Origin: Streptomyces bacillaris
GTDB lineage: Bacteria; Actinomycetota; Actinomycetes; Streptomycetales; Streptomycetaceae
Length of the DNA: 64,000 nucleotides
Direction: 5' to 3'
Assembly (NCBI RefSeq): GCF_003268675.1
Contig: NZ_CP029378.1
Span: forward strand, 3,162,001-3,226,000
Position 1 is the first letter of the stretch. Every line of letters begins with the position of its first letter. The notes below the pieces were generated by a model. That model ran no database searches. It saw only the letters and a program-made list of their open reading frames with translations, and was not told the DNA's origin. A program made the translations under genes and the position numbers. This document shows, one piece after another, positions 8,784 to 17,483 of the stretch.

Positions 8784-10004
8784 CTACGCCCCCGCCCAGA
8801 GCCCGTCCTCCGTCAGCCCCAGCAGGTCGATCGCGTTGCCGCGCACGATCCGGTCCACGACGTCCGGGGCGAGGTGGCCCATCTGGGCCTCGCCCACCTC
8901 GCGGGATCGGGGCCAGGTGGAGTCGGAGTGCGGGTAGTCCGTCTCGTACAGGACGTTCCCGACGCCGATCGCGTCCAGGTTCCGCAGCCCGAAGGCGTCG
9001 TCGAAGAAGCAGCCGTGGACGTGGTCGGCGAACAGCTCGGACGGCGGGCGGTGGACCTTGTCCGCGACACCGCCCCAGCCCCGGTTCTCCTCCCAGACGA
9101 CGTCGGCGCGCTCCAGGATGTACGGGATCCAGCCGATCTGGCCCTCCGCGTACATGACCTTCAGGTTCGGGAAGCGTTCGAACTTGCCGCTCATCAGCCA
9201 GTCGACCAGCGAGAAGCAGCAGTTGGCGAAGGTGATGGTGGAGCCGACGGCGGGCGGGGCGTCGGCGGAGGTGGACGGCATCTTCGAGGAGGAGCCGATG
9301 TGCATGGCGATGACGGTGCCGGTCTCGTCGCAGGCGGCGAGAAACGGATCCCACTCGTCCGTATGTATCGACGGAAGCCCGAGATGGGGAGGTATCTCGG
9401 AAAACGCGACCGCGCGCACGCCCCGGGCCGCGTTGCGCCGGACCTCGGCGGCGGCCAGCTCCGCGTCCCAGAGCGGGACGAGGGTGAGCGGGATGAGGCG
9501 GCCGTGCGCCTCGGGGCCGCACCACTCCTCCACCATCCAGTCGTTGTACGCGCGCACGCCGAGCAGCCCCAGTTCGCGGTCCTTCGCCTCGGTGAAGGTC
9601 TGGCCGCAGAAGCGCGGGAACGTGGGGAAGCAGAGCGCGGACTGGACGTGGTTGACGTCCATGTCGGCCAGCCGGTCGGGGACCGAGAAGGAGCCCGGGC
9701 GCATCTGCTCGTAGGTGATGATCTCCAGCTTGATCTCGTCCCTGTCGTAGCCGACGGCGGTGTCCAGGCGGGTGAGCGGCCGGTGCAGGTCCTCGTAGAC
9801 CCACCAGTCGCCCACCGGCCCGTCGTCCCCCTTGGCGCCCATCACGGGCGCGAACTTTCCACCCAGGAAGGTCATTTCCTTCAGGGGCGCGCGGACGATG
9901 CGCGGGCCGGAGTCCGCGTACCGGGACGGGAGCCGGTCCCGCCAGACATGAGCGGGCTCCACCGTGTGGTCGTCCACCGAGATGATCTTCGGGAAGGTCT
10001 CCAT
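8784..10004 (-). CDS. Amidohydrolase family 2 protein (ACMSD-like metal hydrolase)
   Basis: 406 residues from the ATG at 10004; a much longer frame to 10349 overlaps the afsR upstream region and is not supported. N-terminal IISVDDHTVEP gives a DxH-type metal site. AMHIGSSS supplies a further His, and YETDYPHSDSTWP near the C-terminus carries the conserved Asp of the amidohydrolase_2 fold, so the metal centre looks complete. Relatives decarboxylate or hydrolyse CoA-pathway and aromatic intermediates; the substrate here is unknown. The operator CTGAC-N5-GTCAG lies 22 bp upstream, linking the gene to the lipid-type catabolic operons elsewhere in the window. No clear Shine-Dalgarno site is seen. 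Confidence 0.85.
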   Translation of the reverse strand: METFPKIISVDDHTVEPAHVWRDRLPSRYADSGPRIVRAPLKEMTFLGGKFAPVMGAKGDDGPVGDWWVYEDLHRPLTRLDTAVGYDRDEIKLEIITYEQMRPGSFSVPDRLADMDVNHVQSALCFPTFPRFCGQTFTEAKDRELGLLGVRAYNDWMVEEWCGPEAHGRLIPLTLVPLWDAELAAAEVRRNAARGVRAVAFSEIPPHLGLPSIHTDEWDPFLAACDETGTVIAMHIGSSSKMPSTSADAPPAVGSTITFANCCFSLVDWLMSGKFERFPNLKVMYAEGQIGWIPYILERADVVWEENRGWGGVADKVHRPPSELFADHVHGCFFDDAFGLRNLDAIGVGNVLYETDYPHSDSTWPRSREVGEAQMGHLAPDVVDRIVRGNAIDLLGLTEDGLWAGA

Positions 10005-10025
10005 GCGTTCCACGGTAGCGTTGAT

Positions 10026-10040
10026 CTGACGACCCGTCAG
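10026..10040. promoter_or_regulatory. Shared palindromic operator (amidohydrolase copy)
   Basis: CTGACGACCCGTCAG, a perfect CTGAC-N5-GTCAG copy, 22 bp upstream of the amidohydrolase start. The same motif precedes five other lipid-type transcription units here. The remainder of 10005-10327 should also hold the afsR promoter, where I recognise no further element. Confidence 0.75.
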
Positions 10041-10327
10041 CTCCCGTGCGCGCATCGGCGCCGGGCGCGGCCCCGCGCACGGTTCCCCGATCGTTGTCGA
10101 GGGCTTGTGCAGAGCGTCACCCACTGCTGACGTGCCCGCCCGCGACAAGGCAGACTGTTGAGCGCGATACCAGCGGTACCGAGCAATCCGGATGTACGCC
10201 GCACTTCGACGCACGGGCGGACAAGGGGCGGACAGGCGGGGCGGAGACGCGAGCGCTCGGATACCGGCACCACCGGCAGAGCCCGCTGAAGAGCAGGGCC
10301 GGCAGGCGAGCAGGACAGGGGGCATCA

Positions 10328-13285
10328 ATGGACCGTGACCGCGGGCCACGCGTGCGCGTACCGGGGCAGCGCGCCCCGGAGGAACCGGGGGCCGCCGACT
10401 CCCTCAGGTTCACCGTCCTCGGTCCCGTACGGGCATGGCGCGGCGGGGAGCCGCTCCCCTCCGGATCCCCGCAGCAGCGCGCGCTCCTCGCGGCCCTGCT
10501 GCTGCGCGAGGGGCGGACGGCCACGGCGGGCGAGCTGATCGACGCGTTCTGGGGCGAGGACCCGCCCTCGCAGGCGCTGGCCACCATCCGTACGTACGCC
10601 TCCCGGCTCCGCAAGATCCTGGGGCAGGAGACCCTGGTGAGCGAGTCGGGCGGTTACGCGCTCCGGATCGGCCGGGGCGCCCTCGACCTCACCCTGGCGC
10701 AGGACCTGGTGACCGAGGCGGAGAAGGCCCGCGCGGCGGGTGACCGGGTCCAGGCCCGGACGCTGATCAACAAGGTGCTGGGGCTCTGGGACGGGGAGGC
10801 GCTGGCCTCGGTACCGGGGCCGTACGCGGAGAACCAGCGCACCCGGCTGGAGGAGTGGCGCCTCTCGCTCACCGAGGCCCGGCTCGATCTGGACCTGGAG
10901 GTCGGCAGCCACGCGGAGGCCGTCTCCGAGCTGACCGCGCTCACCGCGGCCCACCCGCTGCGGGAGCGGCTGCGGGAGCTTTTGATGGTGGCGCTGTACC
11001 GCAGCGGCCGGCAGGCGGAGGCGCTGGCGGTGTACGCGGACACCCGGCGGCTGCTCTCGGAGGAGCTGGGGGTGGACCCGCGCCCCGAACTGGCCCAGCT
11101 CCAGCAGCGCATCCTGCGCGCCGACGAGGAGCTGGCCCGTCCGGCGGACGAACCGGCCCCGGCGCCCGCGCCGCTGCGCCCGGCACAACTTCCGGCGACG
11201 GTCCCCGACTTCACCGGCCGGGACTCCTTCGTACGGGATCTGGGCGCCCAACTCGCCACCGCCGAGGGTTCGGTGATGGCCGTCTCCGCGCTGGCCGGGA
11301 TCGGCGGGGTCGGCAAGACGACGCTGGCCGTCCATGTGGCCCACCAGGCCCGCCCGCACTTCCCGGACGGGCAGCTCTACGTCGACCTCCAGGGCGCGGG
11401 GGCGCGGGCGGCCGAGCCGGAGACGGTCCTCGGCTCGTTCCTGCGGGCCCTCGGCACCGCGGAGTCGGCGATCCCCGGCACGCTGGACGAGCGGGCCGCG
11501 CTCTACCGCTCCACGCTCGACGGCCGCCGGATCCTGGTGCTGCTGGACAACGCCCATGACGCGGCCCAGATCCGCCCGCTGCTGCCGGGGACCCCGGGAT
11601 GCGCGGCGCTGGTGACGAGCCGGGTGCGGATGGTCGACCTGGCCGGGGCGCATCTGGTGGACCTGGATGTGATGTCGCCGGACGAGGCGCTCCAGCTCTT
11701 CACCCGGATCGTGGGGACGGAACGGGTCGGCGCGGAGCGGGAGGCGGCGCTCGACGTGGTGGCCGCCTGCGGTTTCCTGCCCCTGGCCATCCGGATCGCC
11801 GCCTCCCGGCTGGCCGCCCGGCGCACCTGGACGGTCTCCGTGCTGGCCGCCAAGCTGGCGGACGAGCGGCGCCGGCTGGACGAGCTCCAGGCGGGCGACC
11901 TGGCGGTGAAGGCCACCTTCGAGCTGGGGTACGGCCAGCTGGAGCCGGGCCAGGCCCGCGCCTTCCGCCTGCTGGGCCTCGCGGACGGCCCGGACATCTC
12001 GCTGGCCGCCGCGGCGGCCCTGCTGAACCTGGACGCGCACACGGCGGAGGACCTGCTGGAGGCCCTGGTCGACACCTCGCTCCTGGAGTCGGCCGCCGCG
12101 GGGCGCTACCGCTACCACGACCTGGTCCGCCTCTACGCCCGCGCGTGCGCCGAGCGCGACGAGCAGGACGCCGAGCGGGAGGCGGCCCTCTCCCGGCTGC
12201 TGGACTTCTACCTGGCGACGGCGGCGGGGGTGTACGCGCTGGAGCGGCCGGGCGACCGGCTGGTGGACCACCTGGAGCCGACGGAACAGGCCGGGCTCAC
12301 GTTCGCGGACCGGCACCCGGCGCTGGACTGGCTGTACACGGAGGCGGGCAACCTGCTCGCCTGCGTACGCCAGTCCCACGGCCCGGCCACCCTGCGGCGG
12401 GGCGTGGACCTGCTCTGGGCGGCGCTGGACCTGGGCGAGTCGGGGGCGAACGCGAAGCAGTACGAGACCGTCGCCCTGGCCCTGCTGGAGGCGGCCCGGG
12501 CGGGCGGGGACCGGCGCTCCGAGGTGCGGGCCCTGGTGACGCTGGCCGATGTGCACCACACGTCGGGCCGGTTCGACCAGGCCGAGCAGGAGGCGGAGAG
12601 CGTGATGCTGCTGGCCGGAGCCGACCAGGACCCGCTGCCCGTCTGCTGGGCGTCGAACGCCCGGGGCATCATGGCGCTCTACCAGTCCCGCCACGAGGAC
12701 GGCGAGCGGCACTTCAACCGGGCCATAGACAACTTCCGCTCCGTCCAGGACCGGCCGGGCGAGGCCAGCGCCCTGTGCAACCTCTCGCGCATCCACCTGG
12801 CGACCGGCCGCACCGAGAGCGCGGTGGCCCTGGCCGAGGAGGGCACGGCCGTCTACGACAGCATGGGCCACGCCCTGCGCAGCGCCAACGGCCGCTACGC
12901 GCTGGGGATGGCGCTCACGCAGAGCGGCAGGTTCGCGGAGGCGTCGGACCGGCTGCTGGAGGCGCTGGACGTCTTCCGGGCCAGCCGGCAGCGGCTGTGG
13001 GAGGGGATGACCCTCTTCCGGCTCGCGGAGGTGGACCTGGCGGCGGGCAACGCCACGGACGCGGCGGTCAAGGCGGAGCAGGCCCTCACCGCGCTGCGGG
13101 GCATCGGCGGCGAGTGGCGGCGGGGCAACATCCTCACGGTGCTGGGCCGTTCCCTCGTCCGGATCGGCCAGTTCGGCCGGGCGGAGGTCTGCTGGCGCGA
13201 GGCGCTGGGCATCTACGACGCCCTCGGCTCGCAGGAGGCGGCCGAGGTCCGCACCCTGCTCGCGTCCACGACGTCCACCCCGTAA
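10328..13285 (+). CDS. afsR: AfsR-type SARP transcriptional activator
   Basis: 985 residues from the ATG at 10328, with a G-rich site upstream; about 993 residues is usual for AfsR. Residues ~26-110 are the OmpR-like winged helix (LRFTVLGPVRAWRGG...SPQQRALLAALLL). About 115-275 is the bacterial transcriptional activation domain (TPR-like). The NB-ARC ATPase runs from ~300 to 560, with the P-loop GIGGVGKTT at 324. TPR repeats fill the C-terminal third. AfsR is phosphorylated by Ser/Thr kinases such as AfsK and activates afsS, raising antibiotic production. The afsS-like gene follows in the same direction with a PHO-box-like promoter, which supports the assignment. Confidence 0.9.
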   Translation: MDRDRGPRVRVPGQRAPEEPGAADSLRFTVLGPVRAWRGGEPLPSGSPQQRALLAALLLREGRTATAGELIDAFWGEDPPSQALATIRTYASRLRKILGQETLVSESGGYALRIGRGALDLTLAQDLVTEAEKARAAGDRVQARTLINKVLGLWDGEALASVPGPYAENQRTRLEEWRLSLTEARLDLDLEVGSHAEAVSELTALTAAHPLRERLRELLMVALYRSGRQAEALAVYADTRRLLSEELGVDPRPELAQLQQRILRADEELARPADEPAPAPAPLRPAQLPATVPDFTGRDSFVRDLGAQLATAEGSVMAVSALAGIGGVGKTTLAVHVAHQARPHFPDGQLYVDLQGAGARAAEPETVLGSFLRALGTAESAIPGTLDERAALYRSTLDGRRILVLLDNAHDAAQIRPLLPGTPGCAALVTSRVRMVDLAGAHLVDLDVMSPDEALQLFTRIVGTERVGAEREAALDVVAACGFLPLAIRIAASRLAARRTWTVSVLAAKLADERRRLDELQAGDLAVKATFELGYGQLEPGQARAFRLLGLADGPDISLAAAAALLNLDAHTAEDLLEALVDTSLLESAAAGRYRYHDLVRLYARACAERDEQDAEREAALSRLLDFYLATAAGVYALERPGDRLVDHLEPTEQAGLTFADRHPALDWLYTEAGNLLACVRQSHGPATLRRGVDLLWAALDLGESGANAKQYETVALALLEAARAGGDRRSEVRALVTLADVHHTSGRFDQAEQEAESVMLLAGADQDPLPVCWASNARGIMALYQSRHEDGERHFNRAIDNFRSVQDRPGEASALCNLSRIHLATGRTESAVALAEEGTAVYDSMGHALRSANGRYALGMALTQSGRFAEASDRLLEALDVFRASRQRLWEGMTLFRLAEVDLAAGNATDAAVKAEQALTALRGIGGEWRRGNILTVLGRSLVRIGQFGRAEVCWREALGIYDALGSQEAAEVRTLLASTTSTP

Positions 13286-13297
13286 CACCGCAGGCCG

Positions 13298-13317
13298 GCA
13301 GGGGTTTCCGCCCCTGC
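13298..13317 (+). terminator. Hairpin after afsR
   Basis: GCAGGGG (13298-13304) pairs with CCCCTGC (13311-13317), starting 13 bp after the afsR stop. It separates afsR transcription from the afsS promoter. Confidence 0.55.
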
Positions 13318-13327
13318 CCCCACCGGT

Positions 13328-13360
13328 GTTCATCATTCGTTTATCGCGACCGGCCAGTCT
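13328..13360 (+). promoter_or_regulatory. Putative afsS promoter with overlapping AfsR/PhoP-type direct repeats
   Basis: Two 11-bp direct repeats, GTTCATCATTC (13328-13338) and GTTTATCGCGA (13339-13349), resemble PHO-box units and lie where a -35 element would be. A -10-like CAGTCT follows at 13355-13360. In S. coelicolor AfsR and PhoP compete at the afsS promoter; the match here is by resemblance only. Confidence 0.6.
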
Positions 13361-13522
13361 CATGCCTGTCGATCCGTCGCGTCGGGGGGCAGACGGGCTG
13401 ACGGTGAGGCCGCGACGTAAGGTGAGCGGCCCTGAGGCGCCCGCCCGGCCGTCCACGGGGGAACAGCCGGGCGGGCCGCCCATCAACCGGAAAAGAAGCA
13501 CTGCCTAGGGGAGAACAGCGAT

Positions 13523-13702
13523 ATGGCTGACGCGAAGAAGAACCCGGTCATCAAGCCGCAGGACATGCACGCCACCGGCGGCGAGACGACCAACGGCGAC
13601 ATGCACGCCACCGGCAGCCCGCTCAAGGCCAAGGACATGCACGCCACCGGCGGCGACACCACCAACGGCGACATGCACGCCACGAGCGAGCCCGCCAACT
13701 AG
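13523..13702 (+). CDS. afsS: AfsS-like small repeat protein (sigma-like protein)
   Basis: 59 residues from the ATG at 13523, with GGGGAG 9 bp upstream. It is built almost wholly from four DMHAT units (residues 14, 26, 38 and 50). These alternate between TGGETTNG or TGGDTTNG and a Ser/Pro/Lys spacer, giving two ~24-residue super-repeats. It has no signal peptide or membrane segment. Position directly behind afsR, size and repeat nature fit AfsS (63 residues in S. coelicolor), a pleiotropic activator of antibiotic synthesis whose biochemical action is unknown. AfsR is expected to activate its promoter. Confidence 0.85.
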   Translation: MADAKKNPVIKPQDMHATGGETTNGDMHATGSPLKAKDMHATGGDTTNGDMHATSEPAN

Positions 13703-13820
13703 ACCTTCAGACCTTCACGACGGGGGACGTCGGGGGGGATACGGGGGAACGGGGAACGGGGGTACGTACGGGGGAGCAGCCGCTGCGACGCGGAGGGGGA
13801 GCCGCCGCGGCTGCCGTACA

Positions 13821-13858
13821 CGAGAGGCCCGAGCCTGGGGATGGGCTCGGGCCTCTCG
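13821..13858. terminator. Strong terminator between afsS and the convergent PIN gene
   Basis: A perfect 15-bp stem pairs 13821-13835 with 13844-13858, with a short G/T-rich loop. It can serve both directions. Confidence 0.8.
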
Positions 13859-13868
13859 GCATGCGGGC

Positions 13869-14264
13869 CTACAGGGCGCGGACCTGGACCCGGGGTGCGC
13901 ACAGCTTGGTCAGGTCGTCGGCGTCGGAGGTGAAGACGACCGCCGGTCCGCGCTGGCGGTTGGCGATCGCGGCGAGGATCGCGTCCATCGCGTACTTGTG
14001 GCCGTGCAGGCCGGTCTCCCGCAGGAGCAGGATCGCCTCGTCCGCGACCCCCTTGGTGACGGGTTCGACCACCACGCCGGACATCGCCCAGTCCCAGACC
14101 GGGCGCCGAATCTTGCTGTGGTATGCCTCGACCAGGGTCGTGGAGCTGGTCACCACGCGGATACCCGCCCGGTGGGCGTCCTTGAGGCGGCTCTTCATCT
14201 CCGCCTTGCCGAGGGCCGCCCGCGAGAGGGCCTCGCAGTCCAGTACGTACGAGATCTCCGGCAT
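13869..14264 (-). CDS. PIN-domain protein, probable VapC-like toxin
   Basis: 131 residues. PIN-domain acidic residues are visible: D9 in YVLDCEALS, a Glu in SSTTLVEAYH, Asp in KYAMDAILAAIA and Asp in FTSDADDLTKL. These form the Mg-binding site of VapC-type ribonucleases. The start codon overlaps the stop of the upstream RHH-type gene (TGATG), the tight coupling typical of toxin-antitoxin pairs. The enzyme would cleave RNA when freed from its antitoxin; the target is unknown. The pair lies between afsS and fadD3, possibly as a mobile insertion. Confidence 0.85.
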   Translation of the reverse strand: MPEISYVLDCEALSRAALGKAEMKSRLKDAHRAGIRVVTSSTTLVEAYHSKIRRPVWDWAMSGVVVEPVTKGVADEAILLLRETGLHGHKYAMDAILAAIANRQRGPAVVFTSDADDLTKLCAPRVQVRAL

Positions 14265-14557
14265 CAGGCGGCCGCCGCGTTCCGGCGCTCAGGCCCGACC
14301 GGTTCGCCGTCCGTCGCCCGGCCGGCGAACCACTGCTCGATCTCGCGTCGCTCGGCCTCGGCGGCGGCCAGGTCCGCGTCGGTGACGGGTCCGTATTCGC
14401 CCTCCAAGCGCTCCACCAGCTCCCCCAGCCGGTCATGCTCACGCTGACGCTCTATGGCCCGCGTGACATACGCGCTGAAGGCCCCAGGGCCGACCTCCGC
14501 CCGGATCTCCTCCGCCAGCTCCTCCGGCAGGGTGACCGTGTACTTCTTGGTTGCCAT
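14264..14557 (-). CDS. Ribbon-helix-helix (CopG-like) antitoxin
   Basis: 97 residues from the ATG at 14557 (alternative ATG at 14569). The N-terminus MATKKYTVTLPEELAEEIRAEV is a beta-strand plus helix typical of ribbon-helix-helix DNA-binding proteins. The middle is highly charged and helical (IERQREHDRLGELVERLEGEYG), as in antitoxin C-terminal regions that wrap the toxin. It directly precedes and overlaps the PIN gene. It probably represses its own promoter, where GTATGG occurs twice in direct orientation over the start codons. No good ribosome site decides between the two ATGs. Confidence 0.8.
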   Translation of the reverse strand: MATKKYTVTLPEELAEEIRAEVGPGAFSAYVTRAIERQREHDRLGELVERLEGEYGPVTDADLAAAEAERREIEQWFAGRATDGEPVGPERRNAAAA

Positions 14558-14633
14558 ACTTACGACCATACCGCCGGAGGCCGCCGGAACCCCAGGCCGT
14601 TCACCCCAACCGGTGAAGTCGTACAAAGGTTCG

Positions 14634-16190
14634 CTACCCCCTCCCCCGCAGCTCCCCCTTCACCACCTTGCCGCTCGCGTTGCGCGGGAGTTCCGGGACG
14701 AACTCGACCGCTCTCGGGACCTTGAAGTTCGCCATCTCGCGGCGGGACCAGGCGATCAGGTCGTCGGCCGTCACCGTGGCGCCCCGGCGGCGGACCGCGT
14801 AGGCCTTGCCGACCTCGCCCAGGCGGGGGTCGGGGATGCCGATGACCGCCACGTCGGCGATGTCGGGGTGGAGGCCGAGGAGCTGTTCGATCTCGGCCGG
14901 GTAGGCGTTGAAGCCGCCCACGATGAACATGTCCTTGATCCGGTCCGTGATCCGCAGGTTGCCCGCCGCGTCCAGGACGCCCACGTCGCCGGTGCGGAGC
15001 CACCCGTCGGGGGTGAAGGCGCGGACCGTGGTCTCCGGGTCCTCGAAGTAGCCGGTCATCACGGTGAAGCCGCGGACCTGGACCTCGCCCGGAGCGCCCG
15101 GTTCCGCCAGGACGCGGACCTCGGTGCCGGGGATCGCACGGCCGGAGGTGGTGGCCACGGTCTCCGGCGGGTCGCTCCGGTGGCACATCGTGACGATGCC
15201 GCTCGCCTCGGAGAGGCCGTACGCCGTGAGGACCGTGGGGATGTGGAGTTCGCCGCGCAGGCGCTCCACCAGGCGCAGGGGGACCACCGCCGCGCCCGTC
15301 ACCACCAGGCGGAGGGCGGAGAGGTCGTGGGCGTCGCGCGCCGGGTGGTCCAGCAGGGACTGGTGGAGCGTGGGCGGGCCGGGCAGGACGGAGATACGTT
15401 CCGCCGCGATGTTCGCCAGCACCGTGTCCACGTTGAACACCGGCTGCGGCACCATCGTGGCCCCCCGCATCAGACAGGCGATGATCCCCGCCTTGTAGCC
15501 GAAGGTGTGAAAGAACGGGTTCACGATCAGATAGCGGTCGCCCTCGCGCAGCCCCGCCAGCTCGCTCCAGATCGCGTACGCGCGCAGCGTCTGGGCGTGG
15601 GTGATCACCGCACCCTTGGGGGCGCCCGTGGTGCCCGAGGTGTAGATGATGTCGGAGGGGTCCGAGGGACGGACGGCGTCGGCCCGTTCCCGTACGGCCC
15701 CGGCCGGGACCCTCTCCCCCGCCGCCAGGAACTCCGGCCAGCTCGTGTAGTCCTCGGGGGCCGTGTCCGCCAGCACCACCACCCGCTCCAGGTCCGGCAG
15801 CTTCACCTCCGCCCGGCGCAGGGACGCCACGTACGACGTGCCCAGGAACGTGCCGGTGACGAACAGCAGCCTGGCCCGGCTGCGGCGCAGGATGTGAGCG
15901 GCCTCCGTGCCCTTGAACCGGGTGTTGAGCGGGACCAGCACCGCCCCGGCGCTCACCGCCCCGAGCGCGGAGACGATCCAGTCCGGGGTGTTCGGGGCCC
16001 AGATCGCCACCCGGTCGCCCGGCTCCACCCCGGCGGCGATGCACGCGGCGGCGGCGCGCTCCACGCGGGCGCCGAGTCCGGTGTACGAGAGGCGGGTGCG
16101 GCCGTGGGCCACCGCCTCGGCCGGGCCGTACCGCTCGGCCGCCGCCCGTACCAGCCCCGGGATGGTGCCCCACTCCTCGTCGTCCCGCAT
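14634..16190 (-). CDS. fadD3: FadD3-like acyl-CoA synthetase
   Basis: 518 residues from the ATG at 16190, with AGGAGG upstream (a GTG one codon earlier is equally placed). ANL-superfamily motifs are present: IIYTSGTTGAPKGAV (P-loop), LTAYGLSEASG (A5), GWLRTGDVG and RIKDMFIVGGFNAYPAEIE hinge, and NASGKVVKGELR with the catalytic Lys. The enzyme would adenylate a carboxylic acid and transfer it to CoA. In actinobacteria FadD3 activates the steroid C/D-ring acid HIP; the pairing with lipid-transfer/DUF35 genes fits, but the substrate is inferred. The shared operator lies 33 bp upstream, between this gene and the divergent ltp operon. Confidence 0.85.
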   Translation of the reverse strand: MRDDEEWGTIPGLVRAAAERYGPAEAVAHGRTRLSYTGLGARVERAAAACIAAGVEPGDRVAIWAPNTPDWIVSALGAVSAGAVLVPLNTRFKGTEAAHILRRSRARLLFVTGTFLGTSYVASLRRAEVKLPDLERVVVLADTAPEDYTSWPEFLAAGERVPAGAVRERADAVRPSDPSDIIYTSGTTGAPKGAVITHAQTLRAYAIWSELAGLREGDRYLIVNPFFHTFGYKAGIIACLMRGATMVPQPVFNVDTVLANIAAERISVLPGPPTLHQSLLDHPARDAHDLSALRLVVTGAAVVPLRLVERLRGELHIPTVLTAYGLSEASGIVTMCHRSDPPETVATTSGRAIPGTEVRVLAEPGAPGEVQVRGFTVMTGYFEDPETTVRAFTPDGWLRTGDVGVLDAAGNLRITDRIKDMFIVGGFNAYPAEIEQLLGLHPDIADVAVIGIPDPRLGEVGKAYAVRRRGATVTADDLIAWSRREMANFKVPRAVEFVPELPRNASGKVVKGELRGRG

Positions 16191-16223
16191 CACGCGCCCG
16201 CCCTCCTGCCGCCGCCGCACTAG

Positions 16224-16238
16224 CTGACTATCCGTCAG
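16224..16238. promoter_or_regulatory. Shared palindromic operator (fadD3/ltp copy)
   Basis: CTGACTATCCGTCAG, a perfect CTGAC-N5-GTCAG, in the 103-bp gap between fadD3 and the divergent lipid-transfer operon; one site could control both. The flank ATTA is shared with the copy at 27209. Confidence 0.8.
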
Positions 16239-16293
16239 ATTAGCGGTAGCCTCTGCCGCTGTCAGCAGGCTCGGGAGTGCGGGAGGTTGGCGG

Positions 16294-17442
16294 ATGGCGA
16301 CGCTCAAGGACGCGACAGCGATAGCCGGGATCGGGCAGACGGCGTTCGCCCGACGGCTCCCCGAATCCGAGAAGACCCTCGCCTGCCGGGCGATCCTGGT
16401 CGCCCTCGACGACGCGGGCATCGCCCCCTCGGAGGTCGACGGCTTCGCCTCGTACACGATGGAGGAGACCGACGAGGTGGAGGTCGCCAAGGCGATCGGC
16501 GCCGGGGACGTCACGTTCTTCTCGAAGGTGGGGTACGGGGGCGGTGGCTCCTGCGCCACCCTCGGCCATCTCGCCGCCGCCGTCGCCACCGGGCAGGCGA
16601 GCGTCGGTGTCGCCTGGCGGTCGCGGAAGCGCGGGTCGGGCCCCCGGCCGTGGAAGAACACCGCCGTCCAGCTGCCGACCCCCGCCCAGTGGACCCGCCC
16701 CTACGGGCTGCTCCGGCCCGCCGACGAGATCGGCATGCTGGCCCGTCGCTACATGCACGCGTACGGGGCCACCCGCGACCACCTCTTCAACGTCGCCCTC
16801 GCCTGCCGCAACCGGGCCAACCAGAACCCCGACGCGATCATGTACGACCGGCCGCTCACCCGCGAGATGTACATGACCTCCCGCTGGATCAGCGAACCCC
16901 TCTGCCTCTTCGACAACTGCCTGGAGACGGACGGGGCGTTGGCCTGCGTCATCGTCTCCGCCAAGCGCGCCCGCGACTGCCGGCAGAAGCCCGTCTACCT
17001 CCACTCCGTCGCCCAGGGCCTGCCCGCCCAGCACCACGGGATGGTCAACTACTGGAACGACGACCCGCTCACCGGACCCGCCTGGACAGCCGCCCGACAG
17101 CTGTGGAAACACGCCGACTTCGGTCCGGACGACATCCATGTGGCCCAGATCTACGACGCGTTCACCCCGCTCGTCCCGCTCTCCCTGGAGGGGTACGGCT
17201 TCTGCGGGCGCGGCGAGGGCGGCGCGTTCACCGAGGGCGGGGCGCTGGAGACCGGGGGCCGGCTGCCGCTCAACACCGGGGGCGGCGGGCTGAGCGAGGC
17301 GTACGTCCACGGGTTCAACCTCATCACCGAGGGCGTCAAACAGCTGCGCGGCACCTCCACCGCCCAGGTCCCGGACGCCGCCACCTGTCTGGTCACCGCC
17401 GGTGAGGGCGTACCGACGTCGGCCGTCCTGCTGCGGAACTGA
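16294..17442 (+). CDS. Lipid-transfer protein (thiolase-like, Ltp/SCPx family)
   Basis: 382 residues. The N-terminus DATAIAGIGQTAFAR and the C-terminal LPLNTGGGGLSEAYVHGFN segment place it with non-condensing thiolase-like Ltp proteins. It has AQIYDAFTPLVPL and FCGRGEGGAF, hallmarks of the steroid-type Ltp2 aldolases. The canonical thiolase nucleophile Cys context is absent, as in that group. Known Ltp2 enzymes work with a DUF35 partner to cleave C-C bonds of steroid side-chain CoA esters by retro-aldol chemistry. The next gene encodes exactly such a DUF35 protein, so the two are probably one aldolase complex. First gene of a three-gene operon under the shared operator. Confidence 0.88.
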   Translation: MATLKDATAIAGIGQTAFARRLPESEKTLACRAILVALDDAGIAPSEVDGFASYTMEETDEVEVAKAIGAGDVTFFSKVGYGGGGSCATLGHLAAAVATGQASVGVAWRSRKRGSGPRPWKNTAVQLPTPAQWTRPYGLLRPADEIGMLARRYMHAYGATRDHLFNVALACRNRANQNPDAIMYDRPLTREMYMTSRWISEPLCLFDNCLETDGALACVIVSAKRARDCRQKPVYLHSVAQGLPAQHHGMVNYWNDDPLTGPAWTAARQLWKHADFGPDDIHVAQIYDAFTPLVPLSLEGYGFCGRGEGGAFTEGGALETGGRLPLNTGGGGLSEAYVHGFNLITEGVKQLRGTSTAQVPDAATCLVTAGEGVPTSAVLLRN

Positions 17443-17483
17443 CGAGTCGAGAAGTTGAGGAGTTGAGAGTTGAGGAGATGGAT

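Noticed and set aside
10325..13501. Long open frame on the minus strand opposite afsR
   Set aside because: It mirrors third-position GC bias; the plus strand encodes clear SARP, NB-ARC and TPR domains and the mirror has no recognisable domain.
16190..16661. N-terminal extension of fadD3 to 16661
   Set aside because: It would overlap the divergent ltp gene and operator; the ATG at 16190 has AGGAGG.
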